Source of the DNA: Allolobophora icterica
Lineage: Eukaryota; Annelida; Clitellata; Crassiclitellata; Lumbricidae
Length of the DNA stretch: 64,000 nucleotides
Assembly (NCBI GenBank): GCA_963556255.1
Contig: OY744616.1
Coordinates: 28,396,408-28,460,407, forward strand
Direction: 5' to 3'
The notes below the pieces were generated by a model. It worked only from the letters and a program-made list of their open reading frames with translations, was not told where the DNA came from and searched no databases. The position numbers and the translations under genes were made by a program. Below are positions 31,591 to 43,300 of the stretch, piece after piece; positions within the stretch are counted from its first letter, which is position 1; each line of letters begins with the position of its first letter.

Positions 31591-32459
31591 ATATTTCCCC
31601 AAGATAGGCCTATTGGTTTGGCCGACAAAAACAACCATTATAATGTGTATGTGTGCACTATTCACTCATTTACTAAGCGCTACTAACTAACGACGTGAGC
31701 AGCAGTCCCATGTTATATAGCAAGCAATAAATGGAGCGATTGTCTACCGACAACTGATGGGCCTGCATATTAAACAGTTGATAATTATGTCTGGGAAACC
31801 TACGTCTTTGGTCTAATACGTACGTAGGGCCTATATCGAACACCACACAGTTAAATCAAGTGGGAAAACTATCCAGTCCTGGCCTGCTTTCATCTGTTTA
31901 TACAATAAACGAATATATATATATATATAACATAACATAACATATTTAATATATATTCAATTATTGCATAACTTCCTGATCAATGTACTCAGGCTACCAA
32001 GGCCCACGTCTCGTAATTTTCAATAGTGTTGATGCAAGCTGTAAAACTCTACCCAGCGTTTACGTATAGCAAACGCTTTAAGTATTTGCTTTTGATGAAG
32101 GCCAAGTTCAATTAACGTCCCGATTAACTGGACGATCAACGCAGGTGCAAGTGACAGTTAACTGGACTGAATATCAATCCGTACGGGAGCTCGTTGTCTT
32201 CTGGGGAGACTGGTTCAGAGTCCATTTAATAGTGTTTTACGGTAACCTAGTAAGTCGGCCATAGATACGAACTAATAACTACACTACTACAGCTTCAGTG
32301 GTAACTTAATTGTACAAATTTATGCGTAGGTGAGTACTTTGTTATTCACGTCGCTTCGTAAGAGCAGATGAAGCTTTAAATCAAAGTTTATATTATACAG
32401 GAAATCAGGCGGATAATTCTGCTCGATTTACCCACTTAGGCCCTAATGTATGTATGTTT
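31591..32459. other. Intergenic stretch, nothing recognised
   Basis: Unique AT-rich sequence with a short (AT)n/(AACAT)n run at about 31915-31950. No exon-like frame seen. Confidence 0.5.
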
Positions 32460-33085
32460 GTAACGCTAGATTTCAATTCAATTCAATTCAATGTCTTTTA
32501 TTGCATTCCTGACAGTTTAACACATACACATATATCATTTCGTAAGGAATCTAGGAAGGCAAAAGGAAGACCCAAAGGGACTAAGGTCCCGCTGACGGGC
32601 CGCCTATACATGTAAATTACCAAGACAAGTTAAGATAAGAATCAGGAAGAAAAGCAGAGAAAAAAGATGAAAGAAGAAAAGAAAGAAATTCAAGAAGAGC
32701 ATAACTAAAAAGAAAAAAAATAACCATCTAGGTAATCTTAACTACTCTTAACTAAATTTAACTCGCGCCAGAGGCCATTCAGCCGACCTCCCCGCACCCC
32801 CACGCCGCGCACACACCCACCGAACAGAATGTACCAGAACCTTTCTGAGTGGGGCCACATTTGGGAGTTCCTCGGTATAGATCCAGGTGATCACGAACCA
32901 AGTAGAAATTCTTTAAGATTTTTTTTGAAAGCATAATAAGTGGTAGTGGAGCGGATAACCTGAGGGATTGATTTCCATAGCTTAGGGCCTGAAGATTTAA
33001 TGCTAAACCCTCGTAAATTTGTACGCGCCCTGTCAGGGCGGTACGTGTGAGCATTTCTTGTTTGATAATATGAGCATTTCAATTG
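32460..33085 (-). mobile_element. 5'-truncated non-LTR retrotransposon
   Basis: The minus strand reads TRNAHTYRPDRARTNLRG, FSIKSSGPKLWKSIPQVI and AFKKNLKEFLLGS then stop, the classic LINE ORF2 C-terminus. About 400 bp of 3' UTR follows and ends in a (CAATT)n tail at 32468-32492. Confidence 0.85.
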
Positions 33086-34339
33086 CAGTAAGCAGATCCA
33101 ACCATTGCAAACTGTCTCGTGTATGTGACATTTCGATCACAGATCGTCGTCTATTTAGCACTGACTGATGGGTGTATGGGGAAGCGCGAATCATTTTATG
33201 TGAAATACAATGCTATTGTAATCATATTATCTCACTCAACGCACACTACCCGCCAACCAGCAGAGTGTGATCATCCAAACTATTCCACAGGTCTGAGACT
33301 TCTGAACTGAAAACGTTCTGTGAGCAAATCCTCTCGGTGTCAGAAGAATGCAATCGATGCATCGGATTGTCTAGTTTGTATGTGAAATAGAGATATGATC
33401 GCTGCAAAACCATCTAGACTGCATGTTACAATGGAAATTAATTAAATAATGTCTCCGGTTCGATTTGCAAGGGGAGAGTTGTGGAGTTAAAAATAGTGTG
33501 AATTTATTTTCTCGCATTTGATACAGTTTACTGAGAAGATGTGGATTAAAAACATTGGAAGGAAGGAGGAACAGGTGAGGCCTAATCGAAGTAGGCCCTA
33601 GCCTATATGACTGCAGGAGAACAGGCAGTGCGAGAGGTTCTTTGAATCGGAACCACAGTCATGCAGCCACTCGAAGACACATTTACAGATCATTGATGAA
33701 ATCGAATGGAAATTAATGACAAAACTGCTTCAATGGAAGATTTGTAGACTTTTAGAATGGTTTGATGACAGTTCTGTCTTAGTGGACACTCCCACAGCTT
33801 TCAAGAAGAAGCCACGAAGGATGGGCTATTAGCATTCAAGGCTAACTTACGGTGGTTCTAACATTTTCTGATGTGCTTGGAACCACGGTTATGTTATGTT
33901 GTATTAACTTCTGCTATGCTATGTGATTCATAGTGTTATTATACAGCGGCAATAATACGTGATATAACCCTATGCCGCATTCGGCCGATATTATGCAGCT
34001 CGTTGGCTGTTAACTTTATTACGTGGTTGCCAAACAGCAGGATAGACAATTTCCACAATATTTGTAGGATTTTAATGCATCGTAGTCTATTATATTTAAA
34101 AATGCTGCCTACAGCCGCAAAGTTGAGCGTTCTTCACTTCGCACTGCAAAGATCATTTAGGCCCATAGTAAAATTTCCACAATCTCTTTTTTGCACTCGA
34201 ATCCAAAGCTAGCGTCGCTTTAATTGTGTGGCAACAGTACATTAATGATACATTAATGTACTGTCAAGGTTAGGCTAAGAAATTATAGACTATTCTATTT
34301 CATCATTAGGGCCTATGCATTTATTAATCTCCACTATCC
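33086..34339. other. Intergenic stretch, nothing recognised
   Basis: No convincing exon, RNA or repeat. Open frames are short and have no family likeness. Confidence 0.5.
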
Positions 34340-34490
34340 AGTGACTAAGTATCATCGGTGGCGCTGAGCAATTGTGAGTGAAGGACTTGCTCAAGGCACT
34401 ACGCAGTAACTGTCTACGGGGAGACTCGACCCATAATGTCCGAGTCACAAGGTGCGTTCTCTAACCAACAGACCATGGTGCTGCACTAAT
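34340..34490 (-). mobile_element. tRNA-derived SINE head
   Basis: On the minus strand, box A-like TTGGTTAGAGAACG and box B-like GGGTCGAGTCTCC are followed by GTGCCTTGAGCAAGTCC, a sequence resembling the central domain of many SINEs. A (TTGA)n run at 34832-34880 belongs to another retroposon tail. Confidence 0.55.
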
Positions 34491-34832
34491 TATTCTATTA
34501 CCACCAGATCAGATCAGAGAAGTGACAATGGACGGTAGATGGCGCTGCAGAAAAAAACACAATAATTGAAGACAAAACGATCGAAATGCTGAACCATCGC
34601 CGCCATATGAACTAATGACAGTGATTGTTTATTTATAACTATTTATAATTATTAATTCTTAAATGCTCATTGTTAACTTACCATTCCTAATTATCAGAAT
34701 CGGAAACAATGTTACTTAATTACTGAACTTACCGTCTGATTATTGGTACTTTATAAAACTGTTGTATTTTACCTTAAATCGCATAGATTAAAACCATTTG
34801 TTAACTGATTGTCATGGAAAGCAATAAAGATA

Positions 34833-34879
<47 letters not shown>

Positions 34880-35195
34880 GTACCATTGTACGTACAAAGA
34901 AGTTAAGAAGTGTTATTGTGATGGTCCAGATGAACAATGATAGGCCTAATTATTATACATGTACATACAATGGTCTAATTAACATAACTTTAGGTGCGTC
35001 TTGAGATAACACAAAGTGGGCTAAGTAATCAATATTGATCTGAGGGTCATTCGAACTTGACTCTTTCGATTATGACTTACTTTCAAATTGTTGTCGGAAA
35101 CTCCGCGTCAATGCTACGTAACTAAATGATATGCAAAAATCTTCACAAGTGATCAATGATTTTAAATGTAGACTAATACGCATTGTTTTCAAGTT

Positions 35196-35396
35196 ACATA
35201 CATATACATACATACATACATACATACATACATACATACATACATACATACATACATACATACATACATACCTACATACATACATGCATACATACATACA
35301 TACATGCATACATACATACATACATACATACATACATACATACATACATACATACATACATACATACATACATACATACATACATACATACATACA

Positions 35397-35430
<34 letters not shown>

Positions 35431-35502
35431 CATACATACATACATACATACATACATACATACATACATACATACATACATACATACATACATACATACA
35501 TA
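35196..35502. repeat. (CATA)n microsatellite
   Basis: About 307 bp of nearly perfect tetramer with a few C/G changes. The HTYI and MYVC frames are artefacts. Confidence 0.98.
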
Positions 35503-35734
35503 GGCAATGAGAATGGTTCGTTTGAAGTGATGAAGGAAGTCAGTTTGTTCTGAACATCCTTTAGCGTGATCTCTATTAATAGATTCTGTGCTTAATTTGC
35601 TTTGGGCCTTTTGACACATGATTCAAAATACAAGGGAAACATGATCTGATGACTATATTGAACTCGTGTCAAGATATTATTGGTTCAAAAAGCATAGCCA
35701 TAGTCACCCAATCAGCGAACTCTCTGTGGCTCAA

Positions 35735-35870
35735 TCAAAACACAGAAAACCGTAACAGCTGCACTTCTGCTCTCCTCAGAACCCGGACCTTATACTTTCG
35801 ACGATATCTCTTGATTACCCCTCTGACTAGACGAAGCGCTCGTGAATAGGTCGTTGCCATTGAAGATTGT
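35735..35870 (+). mobile_element. LINE 3' remnant
   Basis: CGTAACAGCTGC... and GCGCTCGTGAATAGG match, by eye, the 3' region of the LINE at 60538-61069. Confidence 0.4.
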
Positions 35871-36189
35871 ATTAAGGTTTCTGGTCCAACTGTTTTGGTA
35901 TTTATATCAGTAAGTGTGTGTGATGGCTTTACTAACGTTGTGGTATCTCTCGGAATTCGGTGTTTGGTCCTCAAGTGTTCGCAATGTACAACACACCACT
36001 ATAGGAACACTACTTAGTAGTTATTCACTTGGATATATTTTTTTTGCGCATGAAACCTACAGTTAAATTTCGTTTTGACAGTTTTGCCTTCTAATGCATT
36101 TGTGCAAATTTCTAAAGCGGTTACAATTAAAAAGCCATGCTCAGTGCATGAGTTTTTCCTGACCGCCACATCAAGTCATAGGTGTTTTC

Positions 36190-36690
36190 CAGAAATATCA
36201 AGTGAACGAATGAATACTCGTTTATTGAAACAACATAGCTGACATAACGCAACTAGAACAAGGTATACAGGGGTTATAGTGTCACGAGCAGTTAATTAGC
36301 GTCAGTAGGCATTCTTGTAGAGAATATGGGGTATAAAATTTTTATAATCTTTTTCGTGGAGGGTAAATTTATGCGGTCTCGCTCGAAGGTTGTGTCCACT
36401 GTTGCGGAGGGGAGGCAGCAATCTTAGTCTGGTAGCCTGAAGACAGAAAGAAAAGGAGAGATGAGCTGCTGAGACCAGTGTCGTTTAGGAGGAGAGAGAA
36501 TGGAAGGCGACGGGTTGGATGGACCCAGGGTAGGAATTCCTGAAGAGGTGAGAATTCAGAATGGATAGCTTGAAAGGTGATATAGGAGCTTAAGCTAGGT
36601 GATGGTGGGTGAGATTATCGAAGGAAGGAAGAATTGTTTAATTTAAAAGGGAGAACGTTCTAGATTATTGGCGCAGAGTAGGCCCTGCGT
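36190..36690. other. Probable retroposon 3' UTR, minus orientation
   Basis: Starts ACTCGTTTATTGAAACAACA, a CGTTTATT start like the LINE tail at 19414, then purine-rich unique sequence with no frame. Confidence 0.35.
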
Positions 36691-36843
36691 GTCCTGCCAG
36701 AGTCGGAGTTGAAGAGTACTTGTCCTTCCAGAGTCAAAGATGAAGAGCAATCTTCCTGCCAGAGTCAGAGATGAAGGGTTCTTGTACTGCCAGAGTCAGA
36801 GATGAAGAGTACTTGTCCTTCGAGAGTCAGAGATGAAGAGTAC

Positions 36844-36914
<71 letters not shown>
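36690..36914. repeat. 38-bp minisatellite followed by (AAT)n
   Basis: Four to five imperfect units with CAGAGTCAGAGATGAAGAG at about 36690-36845, then about 23 AAT units to 36914. One unit of the minisatellite recurs at about 63845-63872. Confidence 0.85.
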
Positions 36915-37299
36915 TAGCCTTGTCTCCAGCGATACTCGTCACCACTTACAATCCATGTTAGCTCCTCATTTCAGCCCATTTTACTAAAACGCTAATATCT
37001 CCAAATATACGCATTATATTATTTTGAAATTTTGCGCCATTCCTTGTGTGAAACTATTCTACTATTATCCAGGATTTCTCAGAAAAATATCCGTTAACAG
37101 CAAATATAACTTTTTTATGTGAGGAGATTAGAAAATTAGGTCCTCACGAGTAGCGCGATTAATAACGACTTTTACTTTTATAGCCATTAACTCCTCTTCC
37201 TATACTTCAGAACACACTAGGGCGACACGTTCGCCACTTACGCTAACGCCACGCTTAGGGCTTCACTACTGTCGACCTACTGGCGATTGTAATGCAACT

Positions 37300-39560
37300 A
37301 TTATATTGTATGTCCGTCCATGTGTTTGTCTGTATGTGTGTTCGCCTGTTTATGCGCATGGCTGCCGTCTGTCGGCCTGTATGTCAGTATGGCTGTACGT
37401 CTGCATGTCTGTCAAACTGTATGTCTGTCCGCCGGTATATCTGTCCGTCTGGCCGTCTGCATGTGTGTCCGCCTGTCCGCCTGCGTGTCGATCCCACTGT
37501 ATGTCTGTCCGGCTGTATGTCTTACCGTCTGTTCTGCTGAACGTCTATTCGTCTATTTGTTTGTACGTCTGTATCTCTGTTCGCTTGTATATCTGTGTGT
37601 CTGCATTTCTGTTTGACTGCTCGTCTGTCCGTCTGTATGTCTGTCCGCCTGTATGTCCGTGCGTCTATATGTCTGTCCGCCTGTTCGTCTATATGTCTGT
37701 TTGTATATCTGTTTGTACGCCTTAATGTACGTATGTCTGTAGGTCTCTCGGTATCTTTGTCTGTCTCTCTGTCTTTATATATCCCCTCCGCATGCATGTC
37801 TATCCTGCTGTATGCCTGCTGTCCGTCTGTGCGTCTGAATGTCTGTCCTGCGGACCGTCTGCATATCTGTCCGTCTGCAATCTGTCTATATGTCTGTCTG
37901 CCCATGCGTGCGGCTGTACGTCTGTCCGTCTGCAAGTATTTCCTTCTGTAGGTCTGTCCGTTCATTGTTCACTATGTTTGTATGTCTGTCTGTATGTATG
38001 TCTATCCGATTGTACATCTGTTGGTCTGTCCTTCTATTCGTCTATATGTCTGTCTTTCTGTCTGCCTGCATGTATGTCCGTCTGTAATTCTGTTGGTCAG
38101 ACCGTCTATACGTCTGTAGGCCTATGTCTGTCCTTTTCTCTGTCTGTATGTCTGCCCATGTGTCCGCCTATGCGTCTCTATTTGCCCGTCTGTATGTCTA
38201 GCCGTATGCATGTCTTTTTGCCTGTATGTTTGTCCGTTAGTCTGACCGTTTGTATGTCTGTCCCTCTCTTCCTCTGCATATCTGTCAGTCTGTTTGTCTG
38301 GCCGTCTATATGTCTGTGCGTCTGTATGTCTATTCGTCTGTTTGACCGCGGGTCTGTTTTTCTGTATATCTGTCCGTCTGTTTGTCTCTCCATCTGTGTG
38401 TCTGTTCGTCCTTCCGCCTATTACATTCTTCCGCAACGGAAGTCCCTCTGATCACATGGGTGTTAAACACTCCAGGAATTAGCGTTGTTTGTTCATCGCG
38501 GACTTCATGCTATAGGAACAGTAAGAAATGACGTTTAAGTACCCACTGAACTGTCGTCTCTAACGTGACTTGAAGACGATTATTATTCCAAAGCTGAGTT
38601 AATAATTTTAAAATCACGAAATCACGATTAGGGTTACACTGCGTGTAGTCTTTCTAGTGGTTTCAAACACGGATGACTTGAGCGAAGTTGTCATTAACTT
38701 GTAAATGGCAAGAAATAAAGAATAAGACTGTGTGTCTGACTGTATATTTGTCCTTATTTGCGTCTGTAAGTCGGCGTGTGTTTGTCCGTCCGTATGTCTG
38801 AACGTCTGCATGTCTGTCTGTCGTCTGTCCGTTTGTCTGTTCGTCTGTATTGCAGGCGCTTATTATTCTGTCGTCTGTCCGCATGTCTGTTCGTCTGTAG
38901 GTCTTTATGTCTGTTCGTCTGTAGGTCTTAATGCCTGTTCGTCTGTAGGCCTATATCAGACTGGCCGTGTGCCCGTCCGTCCGTAGGCTATGTCTGTCTG
39001 TCTTCTTGTCCTTGAGAGTGATCATCCGTATGTCTGTCCATCTGCTTGTCCTTCAGACTGGTCATCCGTATGTCTGCCCGTCTGTATGTCTGTCCTTTTT
39101 GTCCGCCTATTACATTCCGCCGCAACAGAAGTCCCTCAATCACATGGGGGGTTAAAACTCCCGGAATTATAGCGATGCTTGTTCATCGCGGACTTTACTG
39201 CATAGGAGTGCCAAGAATAACGATTAAGACCACATTGAAGTGTCGTCTCTAACGTGATTTGAAGGCGCTTATTATTACAAAGCTGCGTTAATAATTTTAA
39301 AATCACGAGTTCACGATTAGAGTTACACAGCGTGTAGACCTAGTCGTGTATTCAAATACGGATGCTTTGATCGGAGTTGTTGATTGTACATGGCGGACTT
39401 CATTATTATTAGAATTGCAAAAAATAAAGATTAGGACTGTATCTTTGTCTGTATGTATGGCAAGAAATGTCTTTCTGTCTGTTTGTCCTTATCTCTGTCT
39501 GTAAATCTGTCCGTCTGTTTATCTATTTGTCTGTTTGTCCGTCTTTGTCCGTCTTTCTCG
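37300..39560. repeat. Degenerate (TGTC)n blocks alternating with a 330-bp unit
   Basis: TGTCTG/TGTATG/TCCGTC tracts at about 37300-38410, 38731-39095 and 39431-39560 are separated by two copies of a unit of about 330 bp (38410-38730, 39096-39430) starting CCGCCTATTACATTC. The CLSVCLSVC-type frames over the tracts are artefacts. Related pieces are at 53220-53760, 56330-56760 and 58230-58430. Confidence 0.88.
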
Positions 39561-39848
39561 CTCATACCGCCATCGCTAAGAAGTCCTGAGTGTCGACCCA
39601 TCGTCGGCGTTATGATTACGAAACCTCACAGCGGTCGACGATTAATGTTAGATAATTATGTAACTTAGCTTTTGCTAATAAAATATATTCTCAAACTGAC
39701 ACTTGCCTATTTCTGTTAGTTTTGATGAAATGAAATGCTACTAATATTCCAGGTCAGAATCCGGATAAGGGGTCCAGGCTGGAACCACTTTATCATGTCA
39801 TCTGACATGTAGTGAATTTGGTAAAACCACAATAAACCTGCTATCCTC

Positions 39849-39854
39849 TTTATT
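39849..39854 (-). promoter_or_regulatory. Candidate polyadenylation signal for the recombinase-like gene
   Basis: AATAAA on the minus strand, about 340 bp after the stop codon at 40193-40195. Confidence 0.35.
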
Positions 39855-40192
39855 TAAACTTAACATTTTCTGCTTTAACTGTTTAGGTTTTTGCATTACC
39901 TTACTAACACATGAAGAAAATTGCTTAGTTTTCTGCAGTATTAAAAGATAAGTGGCAGTCTAGGTGACAAACATTTGCAAAGAATAATGATATATTATCT
40001 TCTGTAGATACTGATTTATATACTTGTAATTACATCACACCTTGAAAGGTATAAAACAGCAAGCATAAAAACCAAAAGTTACAAAGAATTTTTTTTTAAT
40101 ATTGAATAGTTGCACATATGAAAAGATGAGCCTGTGCGTTAAGTTCCACTACAAGATTTGAGAAGAAAATCCAGTGTTAGCAGCCGGTTGGT

Positions 40193-40332
40193 TCATTCAA
40201 CAACTTCCTTCATTCTTTTATCAGCACGTCGCATTTCATTGGCCTTATCATTGATAATTTTTGTTCGGATTGCCTGCCATGTGTATGTGAATTGTTGGTG
40301 AGTTTCTTTGAATTTCTCAATGTCCACTTTTC
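40193..40332 (-). CDS. Recombinase-like gene, terminal exon
   Basis: Acceptor TTTTAG, phase 1, stop TGA 40193-40195. Reads KVDIEKFKETHQQFTYTW, then QAIRTKIINDKANEM and RMKEVVE. Charged and helical. Confidence 0.75.
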
Positions 40333-43300
40333 CTAAAACAGTAATCATAATAAAACAAATCAGTTGCTAAAATAAAAAAATTGTTTTCTTAAAACTACGG
40401 GATAACTAGGCATGATAGTGACATAACACATCAAATTTAAATAATGGTCATCTTATCACCGCCAGGGTAGAAATTTGATTGTTTCTGCCCCACCTGGGCC
40501 CCTTAGCCAACTCAGCCATAATGAGTAAACTGTCGGTGGGAAGATGAGGCGGCGAGGAAGATAACTGGCCACCCGCCCTCATATGACGAGGCTCAGAAAA
40601 TGAAGTCGCTAACACTTCATACCCATGACTGCCTCACAGCTAGCTTAAGGGACTGGTCGTCTTGTTCTCATTACAAATACGGTTTATTCCCAACTGGCAA
40701 ATATTCAGTAGAACATTTACGTATTGCCAGGAACCTTTGGATTCAGTGAGGATTCAGTGAGGAAGCACGGAGCCTATAAAAGTGAAATCAGAAATCCACA
40801 ATAGAGGTCTATGTGTACGCTTTTCATGCAAAGAAAGAAGATATATTTGAACGTAAATAATGTACGCTAGCTTTAACACTGGCAGCCCTGGTGGTGTGTG
40901 TATTTGTTTGCCGATAACGACTGATATTGCCTTTGTCATAGTGAGTTTTTAACTGCTTTTTGAAGGAAATGATTATAAGCTGCGATGAGAGTGATACCAT
41001 TGCTTGGAGACAGAAAAATGGAATGCATACAAGTTATATTGAAATTACTTATACCCCAGTCATTAGACAGTTTGGCACATACTACAGCATAGTATAAAAC
41101 TTAAGCTTTCCAGGCCAACGGCATCGAAGTGTGTTATTGCACTGGTGCACACATTTTTTGACTTATGCATGAGTCAATTTTTCCTGATCTGTTCTCGTGC
41201 ACAATGCAATTCACTACTATACTATTAGAACTACCAGTGCTTTTTTTCTAGAAAAAAAGGTTCCGGAACGGAACAATAGGTTTCGGAACGGAACAATAGG
41301 TTCCGGAACGCAACAATTATGGGCTGGCTAAAATCACGAGAAAAACGGGATCTGGGGTTGGGAGGGGTCTCAATAAACACTGAAAACAGTTGAAACACAC
41401 TGAAATTAAATTAAAATAACTAAATAATTGTTTTAATTATTAAAATAAATAAATTATTTTTTAGTAGCTGAAAAAGGTGCCGGAACGCCGTTCCGGCTCG
41501 TTCCGGCTGAAAAAAAACCCTGAGAACTACAATGTTGTTCAGTTGTTGTCATGGGCGTTCGCAGGATTTTTTCCAGGGGGCAAAATGTTCTAGGAGGGAA
41601 ACATTTTTCCGGGGGAGAATGACGTTTTTGCATTCCGAAACACAGAAAACGTGACAACTTTCAATATCCATGGGGGAAATGCCCCCTCGGTTCCCCTCCG
41701 GACGCCCATGGTCGTTGTAATATCTTAAAGACGCAAATAGCCAAGGTAGAGAAACCCGAACACATACCAGGATTTTTTTCCACACTGAACCAAGATTTGA
41801 AATAATCATGGATAGTGTCAGTTTCTGCTTTCGACCATCGCAAATATGTCTTTCTTGTCCGTTTTCCCTGTTTTCGTGTAGTAGGCCTATCTGGCTCCTC
41901 TGAAGTGGGGTCAAAGTCTACATCACTTTCAAACTCCACATCTGAAACGGCAGTTGAAAACATCCTCTGTGCGTTACGTAATATACATTAGGTCTATAAA
42001 GCTTGCAATAACTATTATATTTAACCAGAATTTGCACTGCAGTAAGCAGTCGGCCATCGGGTACAATAAAAAAAGCAAAGGGTTTCAAGTTTATAATCAC
42101 AATTACAAGTTTATTAAAAACATTTTTTCTGGCAATAAAAGTGATCGTAATCTTTTTGTGCTGCACATACCCAAGTACATATATAGTACCTTTAAGGCTT
42201 TTCAGTGAGATCTGAAAGGATCTGATTTACAAGTAGATATTACTTCTATAAAAGTCAAGCAAATTAAATTGTTGCCATAAAAGAAATTATTCCTTTCCAG
42301 GCATATTAACATTCTTCAAGATTTTGGCGAAACTCAAGTACCTACGTGAAAAGACTTCCTACATCAAATTTTAAGATAATGTAGAAAATAATACCATCAG
42401 CTGGCGAGGAAACTTCAGCACCATCTCCTTCGTGTGCAGGGCTGATGGACTCCAACAATGGGGCTAGAAAAAACAGTAAAGTTATTTTACTCTGAAATTA
42501 TTAAATCTGTAACTCCTTTTATATTGTTAACTACAACGGCAAGATCAGAGGTAAAACATTATCAAAGATTAAAGTGGATAAGCGTAATTAAGAACCAACA
42601 GATAAACATGTCTATGAAACTTAATCATTTCAGTTTCAAACTTACGGGAGACAATAACTAGTACTTATCTAATCTAGTCTAATGACTACTATAGCGTCAT
42701 TATAATAATGCCCAATAAATGGTTACTTAGATGCTAATGCTGCAAAGTTTGTCAGATTTCATTTAAGGAACATTTATATAGCGCCCTTTCAAGGCTGTCT
42801 ACTCAGGAGAGCTCCCAATTCAGCCACGGCTAAAGAGAGCAGTCTTCAAATTAGTATAAAAAGTAGTAAAGTGATCTATAGGGACCAGACGGAGCGCTAT
42901 TGGGAGCCCGTTCCAGGTCATAGGGCCAGCAACAGAGAAGGAGCGGCGCTGCATGATTGCGGTACGCGAGCGAGGGACCATGAGTACAGCTTGATCAGCT
43001 GATCGAAGGTTATATATCCGAGGCAGATGATTTATGTCTCCTGATGTTATTACTTCTGCCTACGACAATACTTTCTTTGGTTAACACAATTATGGAACTG
43101 ATTGAAATGCCCAGAATGTTAAAACTGTTTTCACTTAGCAGTGTTCTACAGATGTCCATTATAAGTTATAAAGTTACGAAACAGCAATATGACTAAAACA
43201 TGCTTTTCAGTTAGTAATCTTAATAATTAAAACAATCAATTCTTACCGATAGCTGTAGTAGATTTAGTGCCACCGTCTCCTTTTCTTGAAACACTGCTTC

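Noticed and set aside
35070..35619. Long MYVC/HTYI open frames
   Set aside because: They are translations of the (CATA)n microsatellite in all frames; a tetramer without a stop stays open on its own.
37292..38451. Cys/Val/Ser-rich frames up to 219 residues
   Set aside because: They follow the degenerate TGTC tract in several frames and both strands at once, with no splice sites, domains or codon bias.
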